DNA of 64,000 nucleotides from Haemaphysalis longicornis (Eukaryota; Arthropoda; Arachnida; Ixodida; Ixodidae), in NCBI GenBank assembly GCA_013339765.2, contig CM023450.1, positions 188,188,688 through 188,252,687 on the forward strand, read 5' to 3'. Every line of letters begins with the position of its first letter. Positions within the stretch are counted from its first letter, which is position 1. Below are positions 1 to 11,770 of this stretch, one piece after another. The position numbers were made by a program, and so were the translations under genes. The notes beneath the pieces are model-generated. The model made no database searches, had not been told where the DNA came from, and saw nothing but the letters and a program-made list of their open reading frames with translations.

Positions 1-1395
1 GAGAGATTCTGGTCGAAGCGGTCCTGGCGATCGCTTTGTTGATCTAATCTTGCGGCGATGCGCCTTTCTTTGGCGAGCTCCAAGGCCCGGCCGCTTGGCA
101 TTGGGCTCAATGTCTCTGCTATTTCTTCGATCTCGAACTGCTTCGGGCCGGGTGCTTGTTTGCTCGGTGCTCTCTGTCTCCATTTCTGCGCTGGTGGGGT
201 TTGCTGTGACTTGGGGGCCGTTGGTAGACTGCGAGTTCAGGGGGATAGAGTGGTCCTGCTGGTGAAGAGCGAGCAGTCTCTCTAGCTTGGCGTTAATGGC
301 AAGGATGGTGGCGTCTTGGGCGGCAAGTTTGGCCTCTTGTGCTGCCACTTGACGGCGGAGTTGGGCATTCTCTTGGCGAAGTTGCTGCAATTCAGCTGCA
401 GAGCCCAGCTGTTCGGGTGTGGATCGGTCTCTCGGGTTTCCACCCGCTGTGATTGCTGGGGATCTCGCAGAGACAGTCTGTTGTCTAGCAGCGTCTTCCC
501 AGCTGATGGTGGTGCTTGAACCCTGGCGCCGAGGACCCTGTGACTCAAAGAGGTGCGGCGCTCCAGCTGCTGCTCTGCAGGCGCTTGGCGAGCGTTCCAA
601 AGTCGCCCCGCGCCTGCGCGATCGGCTCCTGCGGGCGCCAGGTGTTGCGCCGTCCAGAGCTGCCCGCCTCGCCTGGGAGCGCGAGCGGCTGCGGCGCTCC
701 CCGGCTGCGCCGGGCTGCTCTGGGGGCTGCAGGCACAGTTGTGTCTGCGGTAGCTCCGGGAAGTCGCTGTGTATTGTTGCAGCCGTTGTTGTTCTTAGCG
801 GTGACGCTCCCAGCGGCGTATCGTAACTACAATGGGGGTCTTGTACTTGTTTGAGCAGGTCGGGGCGCCAGTGGGATGATCACCGTTACACAGCTTACAC
901 CAGGGTTGGCGTGCGTTGGCGTGGTCGGCAGGGGGGTTTGGCGTCCCACACGAGAAACAGACTCTAACTGTGGGGTTCGGGCAGACATCCATGCGGTGCC
1001 CTACTTGGCCACACTTGCGGCAGACGTCGAAGTGTTCTTTGTAAAGTCCACAGCGCAGCAGCATGGCGCCATATTTCACGTAGTTGGGCACTCGATGGCC
1101 GGCAAAGAGCACTACTACGGTTGTGGTCGAGCCGATGCGGTGGGCAGCTAGAGCGAGGGGATTGGCGGGGTTCACGACCTGGGCTTGAATCTCAGCAGCC
1201 GTATCGTCGGCGTCGATACCTCGAATTACGCCTTTGACGGTGCCATGGGGAGCTGTTCGGTAGGCATGTGCCTCGTGGTGACGACCGCCAATGTAAAGGT
1301 GTCGGATACGTGTGTACGCCACCGCTCTCTGCTCGCTAGGAGTGAAGGAAGCTAGCTAATAACAACGCGTAAGACCTGAAGGTATTGAAGGTGTA
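1..1395 (-). pseudogene. LINE ORF1 (gag-like), I/R1-group, leaves window on left
   Basis: This is the RNA-binding ORF1 protein of a non-LTR retrotransposon, read on the minus strand. Between about 1322 and 795 it has a conserved domain followed by three zinc knuckles (CRKCGQVGHRMDVC, a CFSCG knuckle and a CKLCNGDHPTGAPTC knuckle). It is clearly related to the ORF1 at 48-50 kb (shared TPSEQRA, APHGT, AHRIG). The frame ends near 795 but coding resumes in a neighbouring frame: an SFPEL-like segment, then an arginine/serine-rich stretch (RRSRSRSQARR), then a heptad-rich coiled coil (QLRQENAQLRRQ and onward). So I infer one frameshift near 800. Similarity to the 48-50 kb copy fades upstream of about 1395, so the 5' end is probably truncated there. 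ORF2 would lie left of the window. It is probably not functional. Confidence 0.8.
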
Positions 1396-1400
1396 CAAAA

Positions 1401-2237
1401 CTTGCACGCCCATCTCGATGATTTAAGTCCACGATTGCAGCCGATTTGCACCGTCTTCACTGCTGCAACGAACTTTACCTCATCCTCGTTGCTGTAAGTG
1501 TGAGCATCGTTCATTTTTTGGTAAGTTATAATCATCGGAGATTAAACATCGTGTGTGTATTATCAGGTTTCACGCCATCGATTCCGTTGAGTTAGACGTG
1601 CGTTTACTAATCATCATCGAGTGGGCGTGTCTGGCATTACAAACGTGCGCCGGGGACGCTGGGTGGTGGCGCGCGATGTTTTCTTTGTTTTTCAGCTTTC
1701 GAGGGAGCAGCAAGGCTTGGGAGTGGGCTAGTTGGTGTTTTAGCATCTTGAAGTGCAGAGGTGCGCTGCCTGACACGAAACGTAGGACAGGGTTAATACC
1801 ACAAAAACAGACAAGGTGTCAGGCAGCGCACCTCTGCACTTCAAGATGATTCGAGGGAGGTCGCCGCAATTCACCCTGCAAACGGGCGCTGGGCATTTTC
1901 TCGAGCTCCAATAGGGGTCGTGTTTGCACGTAGTGCGTAACACCTACGAGGAAAAAAACGAGATAGGAATTTTCCCAAGTATTACACGAAAATGGGTTAA
2001 TTTTGAAGCGGAAAAAATTAAAATTCAAGGAAGCTTGCACTCACGCGCACGACTTGAATGGCGGAGCTGTTGTAGATGAGCATTGCGGGACACATAGGCA
2101 AGTTTTTAGTATCATCGTGTATTTGCATAGTTCCGGTGCTAGTAATCATCATCACAGGCATCGGAGAGGTCGTCGTCTTCCTCGCGGCAAGGTGTGGATG
2201 CAAAGGCATCCCCAGCATACACTTCCACCAGCTCTTG
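1401..2237. other. unassigned spacer with a hairpin
   Basis: I see no gene here. The one clear structure is the 33-bp inverted repeat at 1744-1848. Short open frames show no motif I recognise. The right end is the start of a 5'-truncated LINE. Confidence 0.5.
1744..1848. repeat. perfect 33-bp inverted repeat (hairpin), 39-nt loop
   Basis: The arms at 1744-1776 and 1816-1848 are exact reverse complements over 33 bp, with 39 nt between them. The arm contains GGTGCGCTGCCTGACAC. The transcript could fold into a long hairpin on either strand. No coding domain overlaps it. It could be a small foldback element, a pre-miRNA-like hairpin or a recent inverted duplication; the sequence alone does not decide. 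Confidence 0.8.
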
Positions 2238-3790
2238 GTCACGTCGCGTACGTGGGGGCCTTCCATGTGTGGAAGGTCCAAGAGCGAGAACGAATCAATG
2301 CGGCAATACGGAAGGCTTACAAAGCGGCCCTGGGTCTATTGGACTGTACCAGCACGGCAAGGCTCTTCGAGCTGGGCGTTCACAACTCCATGGAAGAGAT
2401 TGCCGAGGCGCAAAGGACCGCGCAACTGGAGCGACTCTCGACCACCAGAACGGGCAGGAACATCCTCGCCCACTCGATGGGCGAAGTGCACCTAGCGAGG
2501 CGGTTATGCTACGAGAGACGGAGCATGCGCTCCCGTCGAGGACCCTGCAGAGACTAAGGGTAACGCCTCTACCTCGCAACGTCATCCCCAACCACGACCC
2601 GGAAAGACGTGCGGCAAGAGCGAGAACCCTTACGGACACGTACGCTAGCGACACCGGAGCGCTCTTCAGCACGGTACGCCGGATCAAGAGACAAGTTCGT
2701 GGCGGTGGCGGTAAAGGCCACCACCGGGGAAATCTACAGCGCGTGCAGTGTGCGAGTGTGATCGGCGCAGCAAGCTGAGGAAGCGGCAATAGCGCTCGCC
2801 CTTACGGACCAGAGGTGTTCCACGGTGTTGAGCGACTCCCGCTCGCCATCAGGAGCTACGCCCGCAACCGTGTGTGCAAAAGTGCTGTGAACATCTGTGA
2901 AGTGCAGTGCAGTGACTCCAATGCAGCGGACACTGTACCGGCCACCTACCTTCGGTGGTTCCCGGCGCACACCCCCGCGACCAGCGGCCCGCACCCCAAC
3001 CGCAACGAGACGGCGGACGCCGCCGCGCGTGCTCTCACCCACCGCGCGCAGGCGGCCGGAGGGACGGGCCCGCTGAACGCCTCCGAGGAACCGCACGAAG
3101 GCCGGACCGGGGGGCGTGTGAGTGGCGGTGTGGTGCGTGCAGCGAGTGCGAGTGTTCGGTGTAGCGAAATGTCCGGCCCCAGTGAGGTAAGCGAGGACGA
3201 AGAGGAGGCGGACCCGCTGCTGGGATACGCCGAGATGTTGGACTGGTACCGCGCCGGTCGCCAGACCATGCCACCGCCTCATCCAAGACTCACGCGAGAG
3301 CAGGCAGTGCGGTTTAGGCAGCTGCAACCAACTCTGTGCTCACGCCGGCGCTGGCGCGCTACGTGTGCCCGGAGGTGTTTGACAGTGAGCAGTGCAGTGT
3401 GTGTGGAAATGCAACAGCGACTCTTACCCACATTCTCTGGGACTGCACTACGGACCTGTGTCCACCCGGGTCACACCCGGGGGCTTACCGACGGACGTGG
3501 TGTGGGCTATGCAGTCAAGAGACTATGAAGTGCAGTTGCAGGTAGTCCAGCGGGTCGAGGCGGCTCTCGCCCGGCAATCCCGAGGGCGGGCTGATGCCGC
3601 GCGGGACCGAGGGATGCGAGCCCTGGGACCGCCCGCGGCCCGGCCGGCCCGAGTGGAGGTCGGGGGGACACCGCGCCTTGACGACAGGCCTAGAATAGTC
3701 GGGCTGTGGGCGATCCTGCGTGGTCCGCCTGAAGCCTCCGTAGGATTTTGATCTAATAAAGTCGATTTCTCTCTTTCTCTCTCTCGACTC
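2238..3790 (+). mobile_element. 5'-truncated I/R1-group LINE, 3' part of ORF2
   Basis: This is the 3' third of a LINE ORF2 on the plus strand, same family as the element at 44.2-50.4 kb. It starts abruptly inside the post-RT region (HVAYVGAFHVWKVQER against HVAYIGAFHHWKVQER). It continues through the RNase H region (YLRWFPAHTP, NRNETADAAAR), a YAEMLDWYR block and the C-terminal zinc motif (CPEVF...CSVC...THILWDC), then a 3' UTR with an AATAAA-type signal and a CT-rich tail around 3755-3790. The frame is broken several times (for example near 2490, 2780 and 3340), so it encodes no working protein. The abrupt 5' end fits incomplete reverse transcription during insertion. Confidence 0.88.
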
Positions 3791-4994
3791 GAGGCAGCAA
3801 TGGCTCAATCTGCAAGTCATCCCACGAAAGAGTGGCACACTTGTAACAATGTCTCCAATAATCTATAAAGGCTTTACAGAATGGGGCGACCGCGGCGACC
3901 CCTTCCAAGCAGGCCGACTTTTCGTCTTTAGCATGAGTGATTCAGTTTTATTATTACATTCGCGGCAGAGCTTGACGACAGCTCTTCAGTTTTCTTTATT
4001 TTTTTGCTAAAGCTACTCCGCGTACGGACAACACTCCGTGGTCGTTACGGGCCACGCGCTCACGTGTTCTCGGCATTTTCAGGTTATTTTTTCTGCAACA
4101 CCTAACGTACGCATTGCACGAGGAGCTCCGTTGTTAAAAGAAATCTAACTACGAATTAAGGCGCTCATACCGTGGAAAAACCATTACATCTAGCCGTCCA
4201 AGGCAGCCTTATTACGAGACATGAAGGCAAATGCATATATGGGTTATGCGGGTTATTGTGAGTACGTGATCAAGGAGCAATGAAAGCGATAACCTAACCT
4301 CCAAAATTAAGTGCAACAGAAAAATATTACCAACACCTGAGCCTCGTGAAACAAATGAGACGAATTAGGAGGAAAGCGCTTCTCGTGGTCGGAATGAAAC
4401 CTAGGTCACCCCGTTATGAAACAGGCGTCTAAGTGATTGGAGTTCTGGCGCCATCTCTCGCGTGCTGTTCTTTTCGCCAGTTTACGTGCACTCATGGCTG
4501 AAGTAGGAAGCACAGACGCGGAGTTGGCCCTCCAGACGACGAGTTGGCGAAGCCGGTTGCCGCGAGTAATACCGTGGGCTGAAGCGGTTCTCTTTGAGAG
4601 AGATGTGAAAGCCTGCTGGCAAAATATTCCAGGCCTGGCAGTCATGCAGACCTTTCTGCAGCAAGGTCAGAAACCCTTATGAGGTGCGCTGCCGGGTCTC
4701 CGACCAATTGAGAGAGGCCCCAAGCTCTGCACTTTCTAGAGCCTTGCACCACCAGTACAAGCTGCGCTAATTTATTTACAAGCAATAACTCCACCCAGAG
4801 TCGCGTGCACTAATTTTAGTGATGAAGACAATATTCTTGGTTTGGGCTCCCCTTAGGAAACAAATTTTAGACTTCCGGTCTGTCACTCTATTTACGCACC
4901 CGGCTCATAGGTTAAGACTAGACTGAGCAAGAAGTGTATAGCAGCCGACATATTTCAATGCGCAGCATTCTTGGCCGAGTACCCGCATAGCCAG
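3791..4994. other. unassigned AT-rich spacer
   Basis: I see no gene, RNA or element boundary. Short frames near 4400-4680 are open on both strands but show no recognisable domain. Confidence 0.45.
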
Positions 4995-4998
4995 GACC

Positions 4999-6060
4999 GT
5001 GTAACCGCCTGCATTTCCACAAAAATGCAGATATCGCCGAAGTTCTATCTGTAACCGCTATATTAGCCTAAATGAAGATATCTGGTCGCGCGAAATTTTA
5101 AAAACAAAAAAATAAAGTATAAAAAATACGGAAAATGGCAAACGTCTTACGCCCTGCATTTGTACAATAATGCAGATTTCGCGAAACCTAAATATATATT
5201 CGTTATAATACCGTAAATGGAGACAAATAGGACGAAACTTTGAGAAACATAAATGAAGGGATATTAAAAATACCCAAAACAGGTAAAATGTATACAAATG
5301 GAATTTACGAAATTATGGAGATTTCGCGAAAGTTCTACCTGTAATCGTTAGAATAGCGTAAACAGAGATGATTGCTCGAACTAAATTTTGAAAACCCACA
5401 AAATAAAGTACAATATTGCAGATTTTGCGAAACTTCCAAATGTAATTGTTAGAGTAACGCGTATGCAGATTATTGGTCGGCACAATTTTAAAGAAATTAA
5501 GAAATAATAACAATATTAAAAACACTGGAAAATTGCAAAGCGTATCCCGCATGGTATTCCCACAAAAATGTAGATTTCCAAAAGTTTCAACTGTAATCGT
5601 TATGATAGCAAAAATGGAGATAATTAGACGAAAGAAATGTTGAAAATTAAGAAAATACGTATAAAATATTGAAGAAAAATGACGAACCGTGTACCGCCCT
5701 GCATTTCCACAACAATGCAGATTTCGCGACACTTTCAAATGCAATCGATGTAATTTTGGAAGTGGAGGTAATTGGTTGAAGGAAATTTTGAAAATTAATA
5801 AATGACAAAAACATGAAAAAAAATATCGAGAATGGCAAACCGTATAACACACCTGCATTTACGCAGTAGTACTTATTTCGCGGAAGTTCCACCAATAGTA
5901 GTTATATTAGCCTAAATGTGATAATTGTTAGAAAAAATTTTGAAACACTAAAAATATATATATAAAAATAGGAAAAATGTCGAACCTTATAACGCCCTGC
6001 ATTTCCACAATAATGCAGACTTCGTGAATGTTCCACTTGGAATCGTTAGAATTTAGAATG
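4999..6060. repeat. degenerate ~145-bp tandem repeat, eight copies
   Basis: A recurring block starts with CCTGCATTTCCACAA, then ATGCAGATTTCGCG, a GTAATCGTTA-type segment, an AATGGAGATAATT-type segment and an A-rich end. Copies begin near 5008, 5153, 5297, 5410, 5546, 5698, 5852 and 5996. Spacings are about 144-154 bp, except for one shortened copy (the third) of about 113 bp. Copies differ by many substitutions and small indels, so the array is old. Frames open across it on the minus strand are low-complexity by-products of the repeat. This is minisatellite or satellite-like DNA. Confidence 0.88.
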
Positions 6061-9029
6061 TAGAAAACGAAGAAGGCTGACAGAATTTATAAAAACCAGG
6101 AAGGTTGCCTGCAAAAACTCGCACTGAAGACAAGCAGCATCAAAATGCTTCGCAACGAAAAACAGTGTAAATAAAAGAGCAGTTTTTGGAAATTCCCGAG
6201 TTGCAAAATGAGCTTTATTTCACCTAAATAAGACTGAAGAAGCCGCACACTTCCGAAGTCTAGGAGTAATTGAACAACCTACACGACAAAAGACAAGCCT
6301 GATGATGATGTTGCTTATTGGCAGCGTCCCCTTGAAACTAAAAAAAGTGTTAAAAAAAACTCGCCACATATAAGACCACTTGCTTCCACTGCAGAGTGTA
6401 CATGAAATATATTGGCCTGCAAGATCAAAGCTTGTTACAACAGCGGTAGTCACGCCAATCCCCAACGAAGCCAAAGCTAGCCAGGTGGCTTAGGATTCAA
6501 AGTGGCGTCGACGGGCAGTCGCACCGTGGTACTGCCGTGGCTCTGCCGCGGAAACGTCTGCCTGAGAAATGGAACTTTGGGCTTTATTTTGTCCGAAATG
6601 TCCATTGTTTGCATACATAACTCTTATTTGACAACTGGCGGTTACTCGGGAAAGTCCATAATATACAGCAAGTCCCGATTTTTCGGAATCCGAAAAAACT
6701 GGTCGGCTACACTATGTAGGCGACACCTTATCAAGCTTCATATTTTAGCAACGGACATAATACTTGCGCCAAAAGTTTCACCATAAACAAGCATTAGGCT
6801 TAACTGAGTTGATATATTAGTACTCTAGTCACATTCTTTGGTTTCAAAATAAACGTGAAGTTCGTGTTTACGGCTTCACAAACGTTACCATCCCTTGCTA
6901 AAAAAAGCTTACAGAAGCGCGAAAGCTTTCTCACATCAAAAACTCTGTCAAAAGTGCGCCAAACGCTTCGCTAAAAGCGCGGGAAGGGCGTCGATTTAAC
7001 GTCAAACGAAGAATGAACCAATGCGACGAATTGTGACGCATTAAGTAAAGGCACCTACGATGGACCTAAATATATACCAGTACGTGCTCTATGAGACAAC
7101 CGCTACGGTAAAGGTTATAATAAAGATGAAGATCTAACCTATATGTGGTGTATGAATACTATTTCCCTCGTTTTTCTAGATTGGTGGACGTATTGCCCCA
7201 TGTAGAACAGTTCCGTTAGCGCGATTTTGTAGTAGAGCTGTTTCGTTTTCCCAATTTTCACACAATAGAAGCCCGTTTTCTGGCCCTTCCCGTGTGCCCA
7301 TCTACGAACGGGTGTGAAATTAAATGCATTAGCGTTTGCCCACAACACTCCAGCGGTCCCACTAAGAACCCTTTGCTTCGAAAACACGCGTATAAAAATC
7401 GATAAGAAATGTTACCACCAAAAAAGAGAAGTCTACTCGAACAGCTCGAGCAAAAATAGGTGCAAGCAAATCCTGCTCCAGCAGGGCTGAAGCAGATAAA
7501 TTGTACCCAAATGAGCGAACATCAGTTCGCCTTCGTCGTTAGAGGGAGATGGGACCATGCTAATTGGCAATGGCGGCAGTGCACTGCCGTCTTTCGGCGA
7601 CATTTGCAGCGGAGCCAGTGGATGCGCGGTTTATTTTTAGCCGAGATAATATACTTGCTCATTCAAAAGTCCTGGATGACCATAATGTGAATGGTACTCG
7701 TACTGCCGTGTTAATTTGCAGGACCGTGTCATTTCCTCCGCGCATTCGTTTTATGCACCTTTCTCTGCACAGTAAGGCGTCTGCGGGACCTTAGCAAGGG
7801 CGCACTTTCGATGGATGTCTTCGTGCAAAAAACACGAACCCGTCTGTCTAACGACGACGATAGTTGAACGCGAGGCTCGGTCTTGGGAGATTCTCTGGTT
7901 ATTTTATCTCTGCAGACTTTAAGTCCGATACGTTTTGGAATACCAGTCTTTGCGACTTTGACTGGAGGGTGGTTTGGGCTTTTGATTGCAGCGTCTTTGG
8001 CTTGCACCATTTGCCATTTGATTTCGTAGAAAAAAAGGTTCGCGTTCCACCATCAGGGCTTAAGAAGCACGGGTGCATGATTTTTGCGTTTTATTGATCA
8101 CATACATGCACTCCTGTCCTTATTCAGACTACTTCCCGTGTACAAATGGCGCAGTCGGTTGGACGTCGGCTTTATAATGCGAGGGACCAATGTTCAAAGG
8201 ATCACCAGCACTAGCAATGTTTTTTTCTTACCTCACCACGAGGATTAGCGTCATAAGCAAAAGTTGGCCTTCATGGACGGCATTTTGTAGTGTCTAAAAA
8301 CGGCATGAGTGATACATAGAAAGCTTCGCTTTAATGGTTATACATTTCTCATTATACTTTCTAGCTGCGCTTTTTCTTAGATGGCATATTCAGCGAAAGG
8401 CAGAAGCTTCGGATGGATTTCGAGAGGGGGGGGGGGGTGTCTGAACGCAATCGATGCAGATGATAACGATGACGATGAGGAAGAGCAGAGTGAGAATATT
8501 GTGAGGCTTGGAACAGGGATGCTGTCGCCGATGGCAATAGTTTTTTGCGGAGGTCGGCCCTGGCTCTGCAAGCTTAATATATTGAATCAAACGGGTTTTC
8601 AAGTAACATCTATGTGTCCACTTGAAATATCCTACACAATGCAATAACGAAAGTCATTGTTTGGTTAATGAAACCCAGGCTTTACAGCTTGTTATGGAAC
8701 ATGAAGGGGAGGGCTTGGCCACACCACCCTCCCCCTCACACTTTGGCCACAGATTTCTCCGCCGTTTTCTTTATACCTTCGCTAGCTCGGTTACGACGTC
8801 GTCATCGCCGCCACTGCTGTAGCGGCTGCCAACTGCGGTACACCGTAACAGCGAAACAACCCTGAGCGTCTTGTACTCCGCCTGACGAAATATCGCACTG
8901 TGTAGGAGTGGTTTCCAAAGATTGTTGCTGCATGTAAACTTCGTGAAAATTTCATCGCATCACTTTCATGATTATCATTTCCTTTCGCGTTGGTATCTCC
9001 AACTATCAATATGCGGTCAACACACATTC
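6061..9029. other. unassigned spacer, includes a 12-G run
   Basis: Nearly 3 kb without a feature I can support. Short frames exist on both strands (for example 7139-7387 minus and 8381-8647 plus) but none shows a domain, repeat or convincing splice context. A run of 12 G lies at 8426-8437. Splice-separated host exons cannot be excluded. Confidence 0.4.
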
Positions 9030-10481
9030 TTAAAGGAGCCATGAAGAGAAAACAAAAGTTTGTTTTATTCGAAAGATTAGGTGTTTCATAGTACCCCAAG
9101 CGCTTTCCCGAAGCAAATGATGCTTTATTCACTGAGAAATAGGCAATTTAAGCCAAATTTTAAATCTCCCGGCTCTAAAATTGAACATTCCGTGACGTGA
9201 ACAATGGTGGGTCATAGAGCCGGTCCATGAAACAGATACTTAGTATGTCGACTCCATATAGCACCCACACGCGGGAGTCGATCGAGACGGCGGCCATTTT
9301 AAAAATACTAGTAAAACCTAGTGCACCCGCAGCCCTAGTCATGGAATCGCCTGATCCGGAGAACAAAACTCTCGCCGAGGAGAGCTCGGGCTTGCAATTA
9401 ACAACCTCACACCACAAAACGCTCAATGCTTCTAAGTGCACGAGCCGGCAAGATTGTGGGTACGCGGTTGGACGGGAAAGCCACCATTCCGCGATCCAGC
9501 CGTCGGCACCGCTGCTCGTCAGCCCGTCGCGACGGAAACGAATATAGACTGGTACGCATGTGCCGTATTTGATTACGGTTAATATTAGTTCAATTTCAGT
9601 AGCAGTATCACTTATGCCAGTTGGCCGGTTGTTCGTGTATGGAAAAGCCGTTCGCGCGAGCTCTCTGCTTCGACCAGAAGATACGAGCGTCAATGCGCGG
9701 TGTTTACGGATTTTTTCCCCAAGGTCAGAGCGATTTGACGAAGTCGGCGACGAGCGGCCAGCATGTCCCAGGAGTGAGCTAACGTAAGAGTCCCTGCCGT
9801 AACTGAACAAACTGAAGTTTTCAGTGGTTTTAAACTGGAAAAACGAGCTCGTAACGACAGCAGCAAGCCAACACCATCGAAACTTACGCGACGACTGGCA
9901 CTATCTCGTCGCTTCTTGCTGTTCCTTACTCCCCTCGTTTCATATTTTACCTTTGCTGGTTGGCGATATGACGGCCAACCTCCTGTGAAGGGATTACGAT
10001 ACGAAGCAAGGTCGCGGCTTGTGCGTGCTGGAACGTTCGTTGGCCCCGAAGAGCCTCGAACCCGAAAATTCGTCTGCGCGAAGGCGAGATGTCGAGCTCG
10101 GCCGGCGCGCTAGTTTCGTAACGCATTGGCGCACACGCTTGCGAGTTCGTTCGGGACCTTCAAACCGTTTTACTCCACCGTTCTTTGTCATAAAAGAATG
10201 TGCAGTATGTTTCACGGCATTTAGCTCGCTATGCAAGCTGTAAGCCCTGCCTAACATGCGTTTGCTTTGCCGGGCCTCCGCCAATCGCAGAGCATTCCCC
10301 AAGTGACATCACAGGTTCTGTTGCGGAAAATGATGCTGGTGGGTCGCATGGTCATCTCCTTTTTTCCTAATTATGTAGCTTATTTGAGCGAAGTTTGCGT
10401 TATAAGTGGTGTCGTTATGGTTCTAACGAGGCAATCTTTCGAATGAACCAAACTTGTGTTTTCTCTTCATGGCTCCTTTAA
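9030..10481. mobile_element. TTAA-flanked terminal-inverted-repeat element, non-autonomous
   Basis: The termini at 9034-9078 and 10433-10477 are inverted repeats matching at 42 of 45 positions, beginning AGGAGCCATGAAGAGAAAAC. Each is bounded by TTAA (9030-9033 and 10478-10481), which fits a TTAA target-site duplication. The body is 1,444 bp. A 211-codon open frame (9810-9175, minus) lies inside, but I see no transposase motif in it, so the element is probably mobilised in trans. TTAA duplications are typical of piggyBac and some Sola elements, but the terminus AGGAGCC does not look like the usual piggyBac CCC/CCT end. A related end sequence lies at about 60,920-61,110. Confidence 0.8.
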
Positions 10482-10599
10482 GCTAATTTATTGCTTCTCA
10501 ATTGCTACAGCAGTTCCTAGACTGTCTCATACAGAAATAGACTGTCTCTGTGGTTTTAAAGTAATTCCTAAATATGTAGGCGGAGGAACGTTCTGGTGC

Positions 10600-11770
10600 T
10601 CTAGTGTTTGTGAAAACTCATCGGGCGCAAACCCATGGGCATGCGCGAAAAATACCACGTTCCAGAGAGTTAGCGGTAAGTGGTGGGAGATTGGCAGCGT
10701 TTATACATGGCGTCGATACTCTCGCATCTACAGACACTGGTAAGGAGCTGGAAGTGCATGAAAATATTTATGGAAAAAGAACAGATGTCGCATACACTGA
10801 CGCCCGTACCTACCCTAATGGTCAACACAAAGTAGCCACAGTCACCACAAATGGCGACCACTTCACTTGTGCATCAATCAAGACATCGTTAACCAGGCCG
10901 CGGGTTCGATTCCCGGCCGCGGCGGCCGCTTTTCTGATGGAGGCGAAAAGCAAAAACGCCCGTGTGTACGAGATTTCGGCGCACCGATAAAGATCCCCGG
11001 TGGTTCCAAAATTTAATCCCGGAGCCCTCCACTACAGCGCGCCTCATCGCCTGCGTTGCGTCGGTGCGTTAAACCCCACAATCAATCAAATCAATCGTTA
11101 ACCTTGCTGCCGAAGACTTAGCTATCGCCTTAGCCCTCATACATACGAAGTACTCAATCATTATCACAGATTCCCAAGCCGGCTGCATAAGCTTCTTAGC
11201 TGGGAGGGTGACCACATCAACCCCGCCGGAAAGTTATTATCCTCTGGTCTCCTGGCCATTCCTAGCCAACGGGCAAAACCTTTGCTCATAAGCGAGCCTC
11301 TCTCTCCAGGCTTCCGAGTTGGCTACATCGTCAATCCCGCTTCGTAACCAATCAAGACATAACGCAATATTAGCGGTCTTACCGACACTTTCCTCCCTCA
11401 CCCCCCTTGCACTCTCCAAGGAAGAAGAATCGCTGCCCCGCAGACTACAAACAAATACCTTCCATCACCCAGTTCCCCTGCAACGCATGTTTCCAACCCA
11501 ATACTCTGCTGAATGCCAGTTTTCTGACAACCCGGAACGCTCCCTCATATTTTATAGTACAGTGTGGGCGCAGTCTCAAACTTCCACCTCTTCGAACCGG
11601 TCTTCCCACCCCTGAGCTGTGGGAGAACCTGGTGACCAGCGGCCGTCTGGATGTACAGCAACTCCTGGCATCCAGAGCGAAGGCTCTCTGCTCACCTAAT
11701 GGACTCCCGTACTAGAGAACCACTCCCATTTCAGAAATCTCAAATAAATGTCTTTCTCCCTCTCTGAGAA
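10600..11770 (+). mobile_element. LINE fragment, RNase H and C-terminus (I/R1-group), interrupted by a SINE
   Basis: The plus strand encodes a decayed RNase H domain: DVAYTDARTYPNG up to the SINE, then AAEDLAIALALIHTKYS and IIITDSQAG after it. These fit the D...E...D pattern of LINE RNase H. Downstream the C-terminal region is broken by stops, then comes LQTNTFHHP followed by a cysteine motif. It ends with AATAAATG and a CT-rich tail near 11,740-11,765. The same C-terminal signature (LQTNTFPH) recurs at 33.1-33.6 kb on the minus strand, so both belong to one family. No start codon, endonuclease or RT is present, so the copy is 5'-truncated and dead. Confidence 0.78.
10895..11093 (+). mobile_element. 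tRNA-derived tick-type SINE, 5'-truncated, nested in a LINE
   Basis: The element starts just upstream of an RNA polymerase III B box (GGTTCGATTCC) and lacks the A box, so it is truncated at its 5' end. The rest matches the SINE at 60,014-60,250: GCCGCGGCGGCCGC, a GGAGGCGAAAAGC block, GGAGCCCTCCACTAC, and a tail of CAATCAATCAAATC. It is flanked by a direct 10-bp duplication ATCGTTAACC (10,885-10,894 and 11,094-11,103). It splits the LINE RNase H reading frame, so it is younger than that LINE. Resemblance to the Ruka SINE of ticks is from memory. Confidence 0.9.

Noticed and set aside
5313..5895. Minus-strand frames of 181 and 82 codons as genes
   Set aside because: They lie wholly inside the tandem repeat and their translations repeat with it.
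4999..6060. Regular repeats resembling a CRISPR array
   Set aside because: Units are ~145 bp, diverged and contiguous without unique spacers, there are no cas genes, and the context is eukaryotic.
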